Assembly: GCF_000814025.1 (NCBI RefSeq)
Contig: NZ_JWLL01000005.1
Span: 1 to 64,000, forward strand
DNA: 64,000 nucleotides
Origin: Tateyamaria sp. ANG-S1
GTDB taxonomy: Bacteria; Pseudomonadota; Alphaproteobacteria; Rhodobacterales; Rhodobacteraceae
Direction: 5' to 3'
The notes below the pieces were generated by a model. It searched no databases. It was not told the DNA's origin and saw only the letters and a list, made by a program, of their open reading frames with translations. The position numbers and the translations under genes are program-made. Shown here in pieces: positions 28,141 through 36,265 of this stretch. Within the stretch, counting starts at the first letter, position 1; the number at the start of each line of letters is the position of its first letter.

Positions 28141-29424
28141 TTACTTACCGATGAAAAATTCCATCGGAACGATGATGATGCTTGGAAAGGCGATGAAGAG
28201 GCCAAGAAGCATCAGGTAAGCCAGAATGAACGGGGCAGTGCCCGTCACGGCTTGCGATAAGGGCACACGGCTCACACCGCACACCACATTCAGAACATTG
28301 CCGACGGGCGGGGTGATCAGCCCGATGGACGTGTTGATGATGAACATCAGGCCGAAATAGACCTCGTTGATCCCGGCCTCCCGCACGATTGGCATCAGAA
28401 GCGGCACAAGGATCAGAACAGTTGGTGCAAGGTCCATCACCATTCCGATCAGCAGGACGCAGATCATGATGACGAGCATCAGGGTCTTGGGGTTGTCGAT
28501 CAGCGGCCCCAGTAAATCAGCCAATTGCTGCGGCAGTTGGGCGATTGTGATCAGCCAAGCGGCGACCATCGCACAGCCGACCAGGAACATGACCATAGCC
28601 GTGGATCTGCCTGCCGAAATCAGGACGTGGTACAGCTTTGCCAGCGTTAACTCGCGGTAGATGACCGTTGACACCACAATCGCGTAGACTGCTGCGACCA
28701 CTGCCGCCTCGGTTGGCGTGAAAACGCCGAAACGGATGCCGCCGATGATGATCAACGGCAGCAATAGTGCCCAAAAACCGTCCCGCAGGGCTGCGAGCCG
28801 TTCGGCCCCGGTGGCTTTGGGCAGAACCTCAAGGTCCTCCTTGCGCATAAGAAAGGCCCAAAGCGCAACCAGTGTCGCCCCCATCATTAGGCCAGGCGCA
28901 ATCCCACCCAGAAACAGGTCCTTGATCGAAATACCGCCAGCCACACCGATCAGGATCAGGGGAAGCGAAGGTGGGATGACAGGCGCAATGATGCCGCCCG
29001 ACGCCAGCAGGCCCAGCGACCGACCCTCGGGATAACCCGCCTTGCGCATCATCGGATAGATAATTGAGACAAGCGCTGCCGCATCTGCCACCGCAGACCC
29101 GGACAGACCCGCAAGCAGGACGGCTGCAAAAATCCCCACATAGCCGAGACCGCCCTTGCGGTGCCCCAAGAGCGATGTGGCCAGTCGGACAATGCGTTGC
29201 GACAGGCCGCCGACTGACATGACCTCACCGGCGACAAGAAAGAAGGGAATGGCCAGCAGGGGAAAACTGTTCACACCGTTGATCAGTGATTGCCCCATGA
29301 TGTCCGCGCTGAACATGTCCAGATGCAACATCAGCGCCATGGCCGACAACAGCAGTGAGAACGCGACAGGCAGGCCCAACAGGATCCCGACAATCAGGAC
29401 GGATAGAAAGATGAAAAGCGTCAT
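28141..29424 (-). CDS. TRAP transporter large permease (DctM type)
   Basis: A 427-residue membrane protein with about twelve helices. Family landmarks are the N-terminal LLGLPVAFSLLLS, FPLLAIPFFLVAGEVMSVGGLSQRI, GIIAPVIPPSLPLILIG, and the C-terminal GLITPPVGNVLNVV. It is the sodium-driven permease of the tripartite system. It overlaps dctQ by four bases and precedes dctP by 18. Confidence 0.95.
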   Translation of the reverse strand: MTLFIFLSVLIVGILLGLPVAFSLLLSAMALMLHLDMFSADIMGQSLINGVNSFPLLAIPFFLVAGEVMSVGGLSQRIVRLATSLLGHRKGGLGYVGIFAAVLLAGLSGSAVADAAALVSIIYPMMRKAGYPEGRSLGLLASGGIIAPVIPPSLPLILIGVAGGISIKDLFLGGIAPGLMMGATLVALWAFLMRKEDLEVLPKATGAERLAALRDGFWALLLPLIIIGGIRFGVFTPTEAAVVAAVYAIVVSTVIYRELTLAKLYHVLISAGRSTAMVMFLVGCAMVAAWLITIAQLPQQLADLLGPLIDNPKTLMLVIMICVLLIGMVMDLAPTVLILVPLLMPIVREAGINEVYFGLMFIINTSIGLITPPVGNVLNVVCGVSRVPLSQAVTGTAPFILAYLMLLGLFIAFPSIIIVPMEFFIGK

Positions 29425-29948
29425 TGATGCATCTCCGCCGCATAGCGGTCGTCATCGTGACCGCCATCAAGACGGGCGCCGGGATTGACGATGCGCACTG
29501 CGCCAATAGCGATCATCAGCACCGACGACACCACGCCAGACAGGTAGAACAAGCCAGATGGCAGCCCCGTCAAAGGGGAAATGTTGTTCCAGTTCGCAAG
29601 GGTCTGCCGCCACGCCCCCACAAACAGCATCAAAACGGCAGCAACCACGATGGCGTAAGCCAACCTGCGCAAAAACAGCACAAGGGGTGCGGGCAGAAGG
29701 TTCAGAACGTCGTGCACGGCCAGATGCTCATTCCGGCGCAGAACAACGGCTGCCCCCAGCATGACCAGCCAAACAAGGCTCAGCCGGGACAGCTCGATGG
29801 CCTCGCGAATGCCAGAGGAGAAACCATAGCGCAGCACGACATTGGCGAAGACCATGGCGATCATCCCAACCAGGATCAGCGCCATGATTCCGTCGATGCA
29901 GCGCCACAAAATGTTCAGGGTGCGGTTTAACACTTGGCCTCCCTCCAA
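29421..29948 (-). CDS. TRAP transporter small permease (DctQ type)
   Basis: A 175-residue four-helix protein with the DctQ signature (FANVVLRYGFSSGIREAIELS near residues 30-50 and LRRNEHLAVHDVLNLLP). It pairs with DctM. As the first gene of the operon it starts close to the twin palindromic operators at 29953-29992. The 3' end overlaps dctM by four bases. Confidence 0.93.
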   Translation of the reverse strand: MEGGQVLNRTLNILWRCIDGIMALILVGMIAMVFANVVLRYGFSSGIREAIELSRLSLVWLVMLGAAVVLRRNEHLAVHDVLNLLPAPLVLFLRRLAYAIVVAAVLMLFVGAWRQTLANWNNISPLTGLPSGLFYLSGVVSSVLMIAIGAVRIVNPGARLDGGHDDDRYAAEMHQ

Positions 29949-29952
29949 ACGT

Positions 29953-29992
29953 AAGGTTATCGATAACCTTCTGCTATGGGTTATCGATAACC
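29953..29992. promoter_or_regulatory. Twin LacI-type operators
   Basis: Two copies of the perfect palindrome GGTTATCGATAACC lie at 29955-29968 and 29979-29992, centres 24 bp apart, in the divergent region between dctQ and the LacI regulator. The first extends to 18 symmetric bases. The central CG and symmetry fit LacI/GalR-type sites. The first lies 7 bp from the dctQ start codon, so binding should block the TRAP promoter. Confidence 0.9.
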
Positions 29993-30066
29993 TAAACTTG
30001 TGTCAACCACGCTAATTTCTTGGAGTGAGCGGCATTGGGCGGTAGACGTGAACGGGGGGAGGCCGC

Positions 30067-31086
30067 ATGAGCGAACAGAACACACCCAGCAAACGGGTAA
30101 CACTCGCCGAGGTGGCCAAACTCGCGGGCGTCAGTCAGATGACCGCCTCAAAGGTGATGCGCGAAACTGGCAGCATCTCTGGCCCGACACATGAAAAGGT
30201 CAAGCAGGCGGCAAACCAATTGGGTTATGTTCCCAACCGGTTAGCAGGCTCGCTCAGGTCTAAATCCAGTGACATCGTCGCGGTCGTTCTCCCGTCGATC
30301 AACGACAGTATTTTTGGCGATGTTGTCAGCGGCATTAACTCAGTTCTACGGCCCAAGGGCTACATCACTTTCATCGGCGAAACGCAGCTCGAAAGCCAAA
30401 GCGAAGAAGATATGCTGCGCACTGTTCTATCGCTTCACCCGGCAGGCTTGATCTTGACCGGGGGCATCGCGCGTTCTGAAAATGCCACTCAAATGCTGCA
30501 AAGTTGGCGATGCCCTACGATTCAGATCTGGGGCGATTCAGCCTCCCGCGTGGACGGTACCGTCGGCCCAAATCATAAAGACGCGGGGTCACTAGTTGCC
30601 AATCATTTTTGCGAACGGGGGATCACAGCCCCGGCCTATATTGGTGCCGAATTGCAAAAGGATCTCTGCGCCGCCGAGCGGTTCGAAGCGTATCGCTCCG
30701 CTCTTCGCAGTCGAGGGATTTCAATCAATGCAATCGTTGAGGATGCAATGCCACGTCAATGGGAAACGGGCCGTGTTCTTGCCGAGCGTCTCATGCGCGA
30801 TCATCCCGAAACAGATGCGATCTATTGCTTGAACGACGCCATTGGGCTGGGTGCATTGTCCTGGCTCCATCAGGAAGGGTTCGATGTGCCAGAGCGTGTT
30901 GCCGTGGCCGGGTTCAATGGAACCTCCTGGATCAACGCAGTCCGAACCCGGCTGACAACCGTAAACGTTCCTCGTTACGAGCTTGGACAGATGGCGGCGA
31001 CATCACTCACGGATTTGCTTGATGGAAAAAGGATTGCGTCGACCTCACAGCTGCCAGCGGAGCTGATTTACGGCAATACCACATGA
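30067..31086 (+). CDS. LacI-family transcriptional regulator
   Basis: A 339-residue repressor: N-terminal helix-turn-helix and hinge (TLAEVAKLAGVSQMTASKVM, then LGYVPNRLAGSLRS), then a periplasmic-binding-like effector domain (IVAVVLPSINDSIFGDVVSG; DAIYCLNDAIGLGALSWL). It resembles GntR-type members. It is divergent from the TRAP operon with two palindromes between, so it very likely controls that operon and itself in response to the transported sugar acid. No catabolic genes accompany the transporter, so the substrate is open. Confidence 0.95.
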   Translation: MSEQNTPSKRVTLAEVAKLAGVSQMTASKVMRETGSISGPTHEKVKQAANQLGYVPNRLAGSLRSKSSDIVAVVLPSINDSIFGDVVSGINSVLRPKGYITFIGETQLESQSEEDMLRTVLSLHPAGLILTGGIARSENATQMLQSWRCPTIQIWGDSASRVDGTVGPNHKDAGSLVANHFCERGITAPAYIGAELQKDLCAAERFEAYRSALRSRGISINAIVEDAMPRQWETGRVLAERLMRDHPETDAIYCLNDAIGLGALSWLHQEGFDVPERVAVAGFNGTSWINAVRTRLTTVNVPRYELGQMAATSLTDLLDGKRIASTSQLPAELIYGNTT

Positions 31087-31648
31087 TTTTCCAAAATAGC
31101 GCCACTCCTTGAAACAACTCGGGTACGGGAGGCCGTAAGCTCTGCGATTTTGCCTTATAGGCGTTGAGTTGCTCTGATGGCCGCCGCCGCGTACTATAGC
31201 AATAACTAGTATTCTGCTTGCTCAACGGCACTTGAGTTTCAGCAATTGTAGCGGTTTTGACCTTGCGATCACGCACAGCCCAAAAGTACGAGTATCGCCT
31301 TGAGCTAATTCCTACTATCGGAGGTAGCGCAGCATCCACTGACGAGAAGCTTCAAGGACGGCCCATTGCCGACCTTTGGGGGATTCCGAATGCTGCGGAT
31401 GCAGCCCGCATTGCTGAATTTCGCTGCGGTTGCAGGAAGGAAGTCATCTGATTTTCGGACACTCCAGAATTACAACGAAAGATTAGAAACGGGGGGCTCA
31501 AAGCTCTCGCCAGTATAGCTTAAGCGGCAATTCCCAGTTTTGACGCCAGCCTGCCACAAGTTCTGCAAATTAGAGTGGTTCAGTGAATTCAACTTTATTG
31601 CGCGGGCAGAGCAAACCAGGATGTCAGATAAAAACTCGACCAGCTTTG
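31087..31648. other. Gap without recognisable gene
   Basis: The stretch after the LacI gene holds only short frames without ribosome binding sites or recognisable products. It leads into the SDR remnant and looks like decayed DNA. Confidence 0.4.
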
Positions 31649-31935
31649 AAGAAAGGCTTGACGGAGGCATTTACGCTGGAGCAGGCCCGATCCTGCTTTG
31701 ACGTGAATTTGTTTGGTGTGATCGCCATGACGCGGGCGGTTCTTCCACCGATGCGTCAGCAGAAATCAGGGCTGATCATCAATCTCAGCTCCTCTGCTGG
31801 ACGACTGAGCATCCCGTATTTCGGGCTCTACTGCGCCTCGAAATGGGCGTTAGAAACGTGGGTCGAAACACTCAACTATGAGCTTCAACCCCATGGTGTT
31901 GAGAGCATTCTTTTGGAACCGTCCGGCCACGGCAC
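31649..31935 (+). pseudogene. Short-chain dehydrogenase remnant
   Basis: The reading frame contains the central and C-terminal part of an SDR enzyme: FDVNLFGVIAMTRAVLPPM, then LIINLSSSAGRLSIPYFGLY with the catalytic Ser and the YCASKWALE active-site Tyr/Lys, then YELQPHGVESILLEPSGHGT. The N-terminal cofactor-binding part (TGxxxGIG) is missing and the end runs into unrelated sequence. Full-length relatives are about 250-290 residues, so about one third remains. Not functional. Confidence 0.8.
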
Positions 31936-32091
31936 CGATCGGCGCCCGCCCCGTCACCGTCGTGGCATACCGGAGTGGTTCAGGAGACGGCCTTCCTCGT
32001 TGGTGTCACAACGACGGGGACGCTCGAAAACGTCGGCCTTGGCGTCGTAGCGACCGATTTCGAACAAGGTCTCTGGGCATGACAGAAAAGA

Positions 32092-32113
32092 TGACCGGGC
32101 GATGGCCCGGTCA
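32092..32113 (-). terminator. Intrinsic terminator, minus strand
   Basis: TGACCGGGC/GCCCGGTCA forms a perfect 9-pair stem with a 4-base loop. On the minus strand it is followed by TCTTTTCTGT, a T-rich tract, which makes a good factor-independent terminator. It lies 30 bases beyond the possible porin tail at 32144-32205 and presumably served that gene. Confidence 0.6.
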
Positions 32114-32143
32114 CGTCAAATCCTTTGAAGGTCCGACACAGGC

Positions 32144-32205
32144 TCAGAACGCCAGTGTCACTATATGCGCCAAATCCAATTCACCCCCGCTTCCAGGAAA
32201 CTGAA
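32144..32205 (-). pseudogene. Possible 3' tail of an outer-membrane protein
   Basis: On the minus strand a frame ending at 32144 reads GSGGELDLAHIVTLAF then stop, the alternating pattern with terminal Phe seen at the end of beta-barrel porins. It lies just ahead of a good terminator. No upstream part of the gene is recognisable, so if real it is only a remnant. Weak evidence. Confidence 0.25.
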
Positions 32206-32386
32206 ATTCCGCGCAAAATAAGTTTTGCCGGATCTATCCGCGTTCCCGACGCCTACTTTTGCCAAAAGCGAGCAATATTTGGAATGGTGGCACCGTGGAC
32301 TGTACATGTCTCACCAAAAGACCATGCGCACAATCCGTAGAGGGTTGTTTAATTGGCCACCTCGATCTGAGCGGACTATCTTTCAG

Positions 32387-32782
32387 CTATGAACACACGG
32401 GTTTTGGCACGCGAAGCGGGCAATCGATGAAGTACGTCCAACCCCCATGATCCATTCGTTTGGTAACCTCGGTGGACACACCGCCACCCACGATGTTGCC
32501 GTCATGATCCTCAATGGTCCATTCCCCCTGCAGAAGCGCAGTGTCCCCATTGATCATCTCTCCGGAGACTGAGGGCTTTAGAATGAGCCGGTTTGCCACA
32601 AAATCCTGAAAGATTTGGCGCACACCATCGTGCCCTTCCATCGGTGCACCGTCTGGGTCCATTGCGACGCGGCAATCCGGGTGAAACATGGAAAGAACCC
32701 CCTCCATGTCTCCATCTTTTACAAACTCGGCGACGCGCTCCGCAATCTGGTGCGGATGTTCAGCGATCTTACGTTGGGTCAT
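32387..32782 (-). CDS. SnoaL/NTF2-like protein
   Basis: A 131-residue small alpha+beta protein with the SnoaL-like pattern: HPHQIAERVAEFVKDGDMEG, then VLSMFHPDCRVAMDPDGAP, then DGVRQIFQDFVANRLIL, and a strand-rich C-terminus. The fold serves isomerases, cyclases and binding proteins; no catalytic assignment is possible. It is the last gene after another SnoaL-like gene, a DsbA-like and a peroxiredoxin-like gene, all on the minus strand. Confidence 0.8.
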   Translation of the reverse strand: MTQRKIAEHPHQIAERVAEFVKDGDMEGVLSMFHPDCRVAMDPDGAPMEGHDGVRQIFQDFVANRLILKPSVSGEMINGDTALLQGEWTIEDHDGNIVGGGVSTEVTKRMDHGGWTYFIDCPLRVPKPVCS

Positions 32783-32812
32783 GATTTGGTCTCGATCAGA
32801 AATAGGGTGGTG

Positions 32813-33229
32813 TTAAGAGAAATCTGCAGGCGACACGTCAGGCGGCCTGTTATCCATGTCGAATAGGAGCTTCCATTCGCCCGCTGCATTGCGACGATAG
32901 GCCAGCAAAACCCTGCCTGTGAGGTGATCGTCGTCTTGCGTCGTGTCACCGGAAAGCGGTTCGAAGTAATAGACGCCAGACAGGATCGCCATCGTGCCTT
33001 CCAGGAAAGCTGTCTCTTCTTTGTAGTGCAGCGTGCTCTGAATGTTGGCAAAGGCCTGCGCATACCAGGGTTTGATCTGATCTACGCCGCGCATCAAAGG
33101 AAATTCCGCGTTCGCATAGACGCTTTCCGGATCGTAGAGTGTGACCAGCGTATCGATATCCTTGGCGTTAAAAGCAGCCAGCCATGTGTCGTGATTGGCG
33201 CGCACCTTCTCAAGTTCAGCGGTATTCAT
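32813..33229 (-). CDS. SnoaL/ketosteroid isomerase-like protein
   Basis: A 138-residue NTF2-fold protein (LAAFNAKDIDTLVTLYDPES, then GVDQIKPWYAQAFANIQ, and WKLLFDMDNRPPDVSPADFS). GGAAG lies six bases before the ATG. It sits between the DsbA-like gene and a second SnoaL-like gene in one strand-consistent group. Such proteins often accompany oxidant- or xenobiotic-responsive genes; the substrate is unknown. Confidence 0.82.
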   Translation of the reverse strand: MNTAELEKVRANHDTWLAAFNAKDIDTLVTLYDPESVYANAEFPLMRGVDQIKPWYAQAFANIQSTLHYKEETAFLEGTMAILSGVYYFEPLSGDTTQDDDHLTGRVLLAYRRNAAGEWKLLFDMDNRPPDVSPADFS

Positions 33230-33311
33230 AGTAAACTTCCGTTCGTCTGTTTCGTTTCATCTGCACGTGACGCCAGCACGTGTTAACTCGTTGTCCGCAC
33301 GCCATTTTGCG

Positions 33312-33968
33312 TTAGCTGATCGTATGGGGGACTTGCTGTGTTCCAAGCAGTTGGCGGACCCGCGAGGCAAATGCATCAGGGTCGTAGATGGAAGTGATGG
33401 CCCCGCGATTTTGACCTGCGTCATCCCAGACAATGGACGTCGGATAAGAGGTCACGCCCAAGTCCAACGCGTGCTGATAGGTCTTTGCGACCGTCGGATG
33501 ATCCTCGGTCGCTATGACAATCTCAGCGGTATTGAGGCGCGGCAAATCCAACGTATCGCACAAATCATCATAGGTCTTTGCCGCATTCAAATCTCGACCA
33601 TGCATAAAGTGCTCGACCAAAAGCGCCTCGGCAAACCGCACGACGTTTTTGGGCGAGGTCAGAGCTTTCATGTTCATCACGGCCAAACTGGGTGGGGCTG
33701 AAATGCTCATCGGCGTTTTGTCCTGACGCATCATGTCAAAAAACGCCTCACCCACAGGCTGGCCTGTGACCGCTGTCATCTTTGGGGCTGCCTTCGAAAT
33801 GTAGTCCAACATATCGCCATAGGGCCCGACCCGATCACCTCTGATCAAGCCAGCTGGAACAACATCAATTTCGATATCAGGATGCGTGTCTACAAAGTGC
33901 CGCAAGGCTGGCACAAACCCATAGCACCATCCACACAGCGGATCATAAACGTAGGATACCTTTGGCAT
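33312..33968 (-). CDS. DsbA-family thioredoxin-fold protein (CGWC)
   Basis: A 218-residue DsbA-like oxidoreductase with the active site at YDPLCGWCYG (Cys near residues 12 and 15) and the cis-Pro region LGVTSYPTSIVWDD. No signal peptide is seen, suggesting a cytoplasmic FrnE-like enzyme. It starts nine bases after the peroxiredoxin-like stop, with AAGGAG overlapping that stop region, so the two are co-translated. It is a paralogue of the protein at 18397-19005, and both clusters are next to a LysR gene. Confidence 0.9.
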   Translation of the reverse strand: MPKVSYVYDPLCGWCYGFVPALRHFVDTHPDIEIDVVPAGLIRGDRVGPYGDMLDYISKAAPKMTAVTGQPVGEAFFDMMRQDKTPMSISAPPSLAVMNMKALTSPKNVVRFAEALLVEHFMHGRDLNAAKTYDDLCDTLDLPRLNTAEIVIATEDHPTVAKTYQHALDLGVTSYPTSIVWDDAGQNRGAITSIYDPDAFASRVRQLLGTQQVPHTIS

Positions 33969-33977
33969 GATCGCTCC

Positions 33978-34553
33978 TTACGCGTTGGCCTTCATCCAGG
34001 CGTCAAACGCTTCATAAGCTGCGGGGTATTTCGCCTGCAAGAAGGCGGGATCAACAGTTGGACCATCAAATGTGACTGCATCGCTACCAGTGCGCGCCGC
34101 CGCGAAGGCCGCCCAGATGACCTCGGGTGTCGGACGACCAAGCGCCCCAAATCCGTTGATCTCTTGCGGATCAATGGCCCACCGCACCAGCACTTTGCCG
34201 GTCTGATCGACGATCACAACGCCCGGTTGGGCCATGCCATTTGGGTATTCTCCGGGCATCTCCTTAGGCGAAACAGCGATGTCAAAGCGCTGTGCTAACG
34301 TGTTTTCTACGTCCGACACCAGCTTGTAGTCCAAGGCCCAGTCCTGAGCCGCTTGGTCAACGCCTTGCTGCGATTGAGAGGTCACGGCATGGAGTTCTCC
34401 TCCCAGTGCGCGTAGATCTTTCAGGAAACGACCGTTCAGTTCGCGGATCTGACCTTCGCAAAACGGGCACCACTTGCCACGATAAAAGATCAGGGCCGTG
34501 TAAGGGCGCGATGCGATGTCTGCGTCGAACCATTCGCTGATATTCGTGTTCAT
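33978..34553 (-). CDS. Peroxiredoxin-like AhpC/TSA-family protein
   Basis: A 191-residue thioredoxin-fold peroxiredoxin relative with active-site segment IFYRGKWCPFCEGQI (CxxC), then LHAVTSQSQQGVDQAAQDW and GVVIVDQTGKVLVRWA. The ATG at 34553 follows GGAG at eight bases; the frame continues upstream through the intergenic region, which carries the regulator repeat and is not coding. It is first in a group with DsbA-like and SnoaL-like genes and divergent from a LysR gene. Likely peroxide or thiol-redox role. Confidence 0.87.
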   Translation of the reverse strand: MNTNISEWFDADIASRPYTALIFYRGKWCPFCEGQIRELNGRFLKDLRALGGELHAVTSQSQQGVDQAAQDWALDYKLVSDVENTLAQRFDIAVSPKEMPGEYPNGMAQPGVVIVDQTGKVLVRWAIDPQEINGFGALGRPTPEVIWAAFAAARTGSDAVTFDGPTVDPAFLQAKYPAAYEAFDAWMKANA

Positions 34554-34600
34554 GTGCCGTACTCCAACGTGTGATGGCCGCAACATAGGCCTGAGGATTG

Positions 34601-34649
34601 ATGTACAAAAGAACACGTAGTAGTCATGCTGTGCTGAAATTTTGTACAT
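34601..34649. promoter_or_regulatory. Inverted repeat, candidate LysR operator
   Basis: ATGTACAAAA (34601-34610) and TTTTGTACAT (34640-34649) are perfect 10-base inverted copies separated by 29 bases in the 103-base divergent region between the peroxiredoxin-like gene and the LysR gene. The right arm ends seven bases before the LysR start codon. Two half-sites about four helical turns apart fit a LysR tetramer. Confidence 0.6.
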
Positions 34650-34656
34650 ATGACAC

Positions 34657-35520
34657 ATGCAGAACTGGGCCGAAATACGCACTGCTTTCCAAGTCGCGGA
34701 ACTCAAGACCATCAGCGCCGCCGCAGAGGTCCTTGGGCTTCATCGTGCGACGGTGGTGCGCCATATTGATGTTTTGGAACAAGAACTTGGCGCCAAGATT
34801 TTCCATCGTCACAGCCGCGGGTATGAGCCAACCGAGGCCGGTCAGGATTTGCTGAATGTCGCGCGGGCAACGCAGGATCAGTTCAACCAACTGGCCGCCC
34901 GGACGCGCAATACATCTAGCGATCTGTCCGGCGACTTTATCGTGACATCCCATGAACATGTCGCCGAGCTTCTGATGCCTGCGCTGGCGCAATTTGGGTC
35001 TGAAAATCCAAACCTGCATGTGCAGTACGTCGCCAGTGCCGAGGTGCTAAAACTCGAGTACGGCGCGGCGCACATGGCTTTGAGAAGCGGGCCCAAACCG
35101 TCAGAACCGGATAACGTCGTTCTGCCGTTTACAGGCCTCAGTTTCGGTCTTTATGCACACCCGGAGTACTTGGACGTGCACGGCCATCCCAGCCTTCCAA
35201 AGGACATTAGCAGGCACAGATTTATTCGGTGGGATACGCCCAGCAGGACCATGCCATTTTCAGTTTGGTTTGATGAATATGTACCTGAGAACAACGTTGT
35301 TTTGTCTTCGAGAGACTTGAGCGTCGTGGAAAAAGCGGTGTCTAACGCTCTAGGTATCGGCCTCGTGGCAGAATTGCCCTCCTCCGCGCGATATGGGTTG
35401 CAAACTGTGTTTCCAACCCTTGCACACTGGCAAATGCCGCTGTGGTTGGTCACACACGTTGACCTCCATCGCTCACGTAAAATCCAAGCATTCTTGCACA
35501 CGCTGAAACAGATGGTCTGA
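34657..35520 (+). CDS. LysR-family transcriptional regulator
   Basis: A 287-residue LysR protein with the helix-turn-helix at residues 5-60 (AFQVAELKTISAAAEVLGLH, then RHIDVLEQELGAKIFHRHSR) and an effector domain. It belongs to the group that lacks the usual first-strand sequence. The start ATG has no ribosome binding site and lies seven bases from an inverted-repeat arm, so the message may be nearly leaderless or the gene tightly autoregulated. Divergent from the peroxiredoxin/DsbA-like/SnoaL set, its likely target. Confidence 0.9.
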   Translation: MQNWAEIRTAFQVAELKTISAAAEVLGLHRATVVRHIDVLEQELGAKIFHRHSRGYEPTEAGQDLLNVARATQDQFNQLAARTRNTSSDLSGDFIVTSHEHVAELLMPALAQFGSENPNLHVQYVASAEVLKLEYGAAHMALRSGPKPSEPDNVVLPFTGLSFGLYAHPEYLDVHGHPSLPKDISRHRFIRWDTPSRTMPFSVWFDEYVPENNVVLSSRDLSVVEKAVSNALGIGLVAELPSSARYGLQTVFPTLAHWQMPLWLVTHVDLHRSRKIQAFLHTLKQMV

Positions 35521-35579
35521 ACGACAAGATGAAAAACGCTCGATCTTTGGAAAAAAGGACCCAATCGCATGTGGCGCAC

Positions 35580-35850
35580 TGATCGTGTCGGACAAAGCCC
35601 ACTGGCGGGTCGATATACGCAGTGTTCTACGCAGGCGAACAAGCCATAGGTGCACGTCGCCAACCATCCGTTTGTCTTCCATCTACTTTTCAACCGAGGC
35701 ACGTGTCACTTTCCACGTCTCGAACTGAACAGGCTTGTCCTTCTTGCTCTGCAAAGCGAATGCTTGCTCTTTGATCTGGCCTCAAACCATAACATCAACC
35801 ACCTTCATCTTCATCAGGTCGCAGCTGCATAGCTTAATGTCGATACATAG
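35580..35850 (-). pseudogene. Decayed tyrosine recombinase, copy of the gene at 51831
   Basis: Bases 35670-35850 align base by base with 52104-52290, the middle of the intact recombinase (shared TTTGTCTTCCATC, TTTGATCTGGCC/TTGATCTGGCC and CTTCATCTTCATCAGGTCGCAG/CTTTCATTTTCATGAGATCGCAG tracts); weaker similarity extends left to about 35580. Indels and stops break the frame. It is therefore an old duplicate or a relic of a related element, next to the RTX cluster. Confidence 0.7.
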
Positions 35851-36265
35851 CGAATGGCCGCTTCGACGGGCCGCATCCCGGTATTGCCGAGGACCAGCCA
35901 ACGGCAGTTGTGGGCAGGCTTGTTTTTGCCGTTCCTACTTTGACCGTTGATGCACTGTTGATGCCGCGAGCTGCCATTTTAAAAACGTCCCCTGCTTTAG
36001 CTGTCAAAGTAAACTTCGCGAACAGTTTCGTGAAAAGACGTCAGAGAATAACTCAAGCTAGCAAGCGACTTATTTTAGAACGTTGTTTGTAAATGGAAAA
36101 ATCTTCCCCAGCCTCACATAGTTCGTGACTATTTCTAGAGCTTATACACCGCATTCGGACCAAGAATTTCCAATACATCCACGCATCCGCACTTGATTGC
36201 ACAGCGGAGAGGCCACGGTTTCGGTCTGATCTCCGCAGCAACCAAATCTCAAGCGGAGATCACCC
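35851..36265. other. Gap upstream of the RTX gene
   Basis: No gene is recognisable. The sequence is AT-rich compared with the flanks and should contain the RTX-gene promoter. Together with the recombinase relic it marks this side of the RTX cluster as a possible insertion boundary. Confidence 0.4.
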
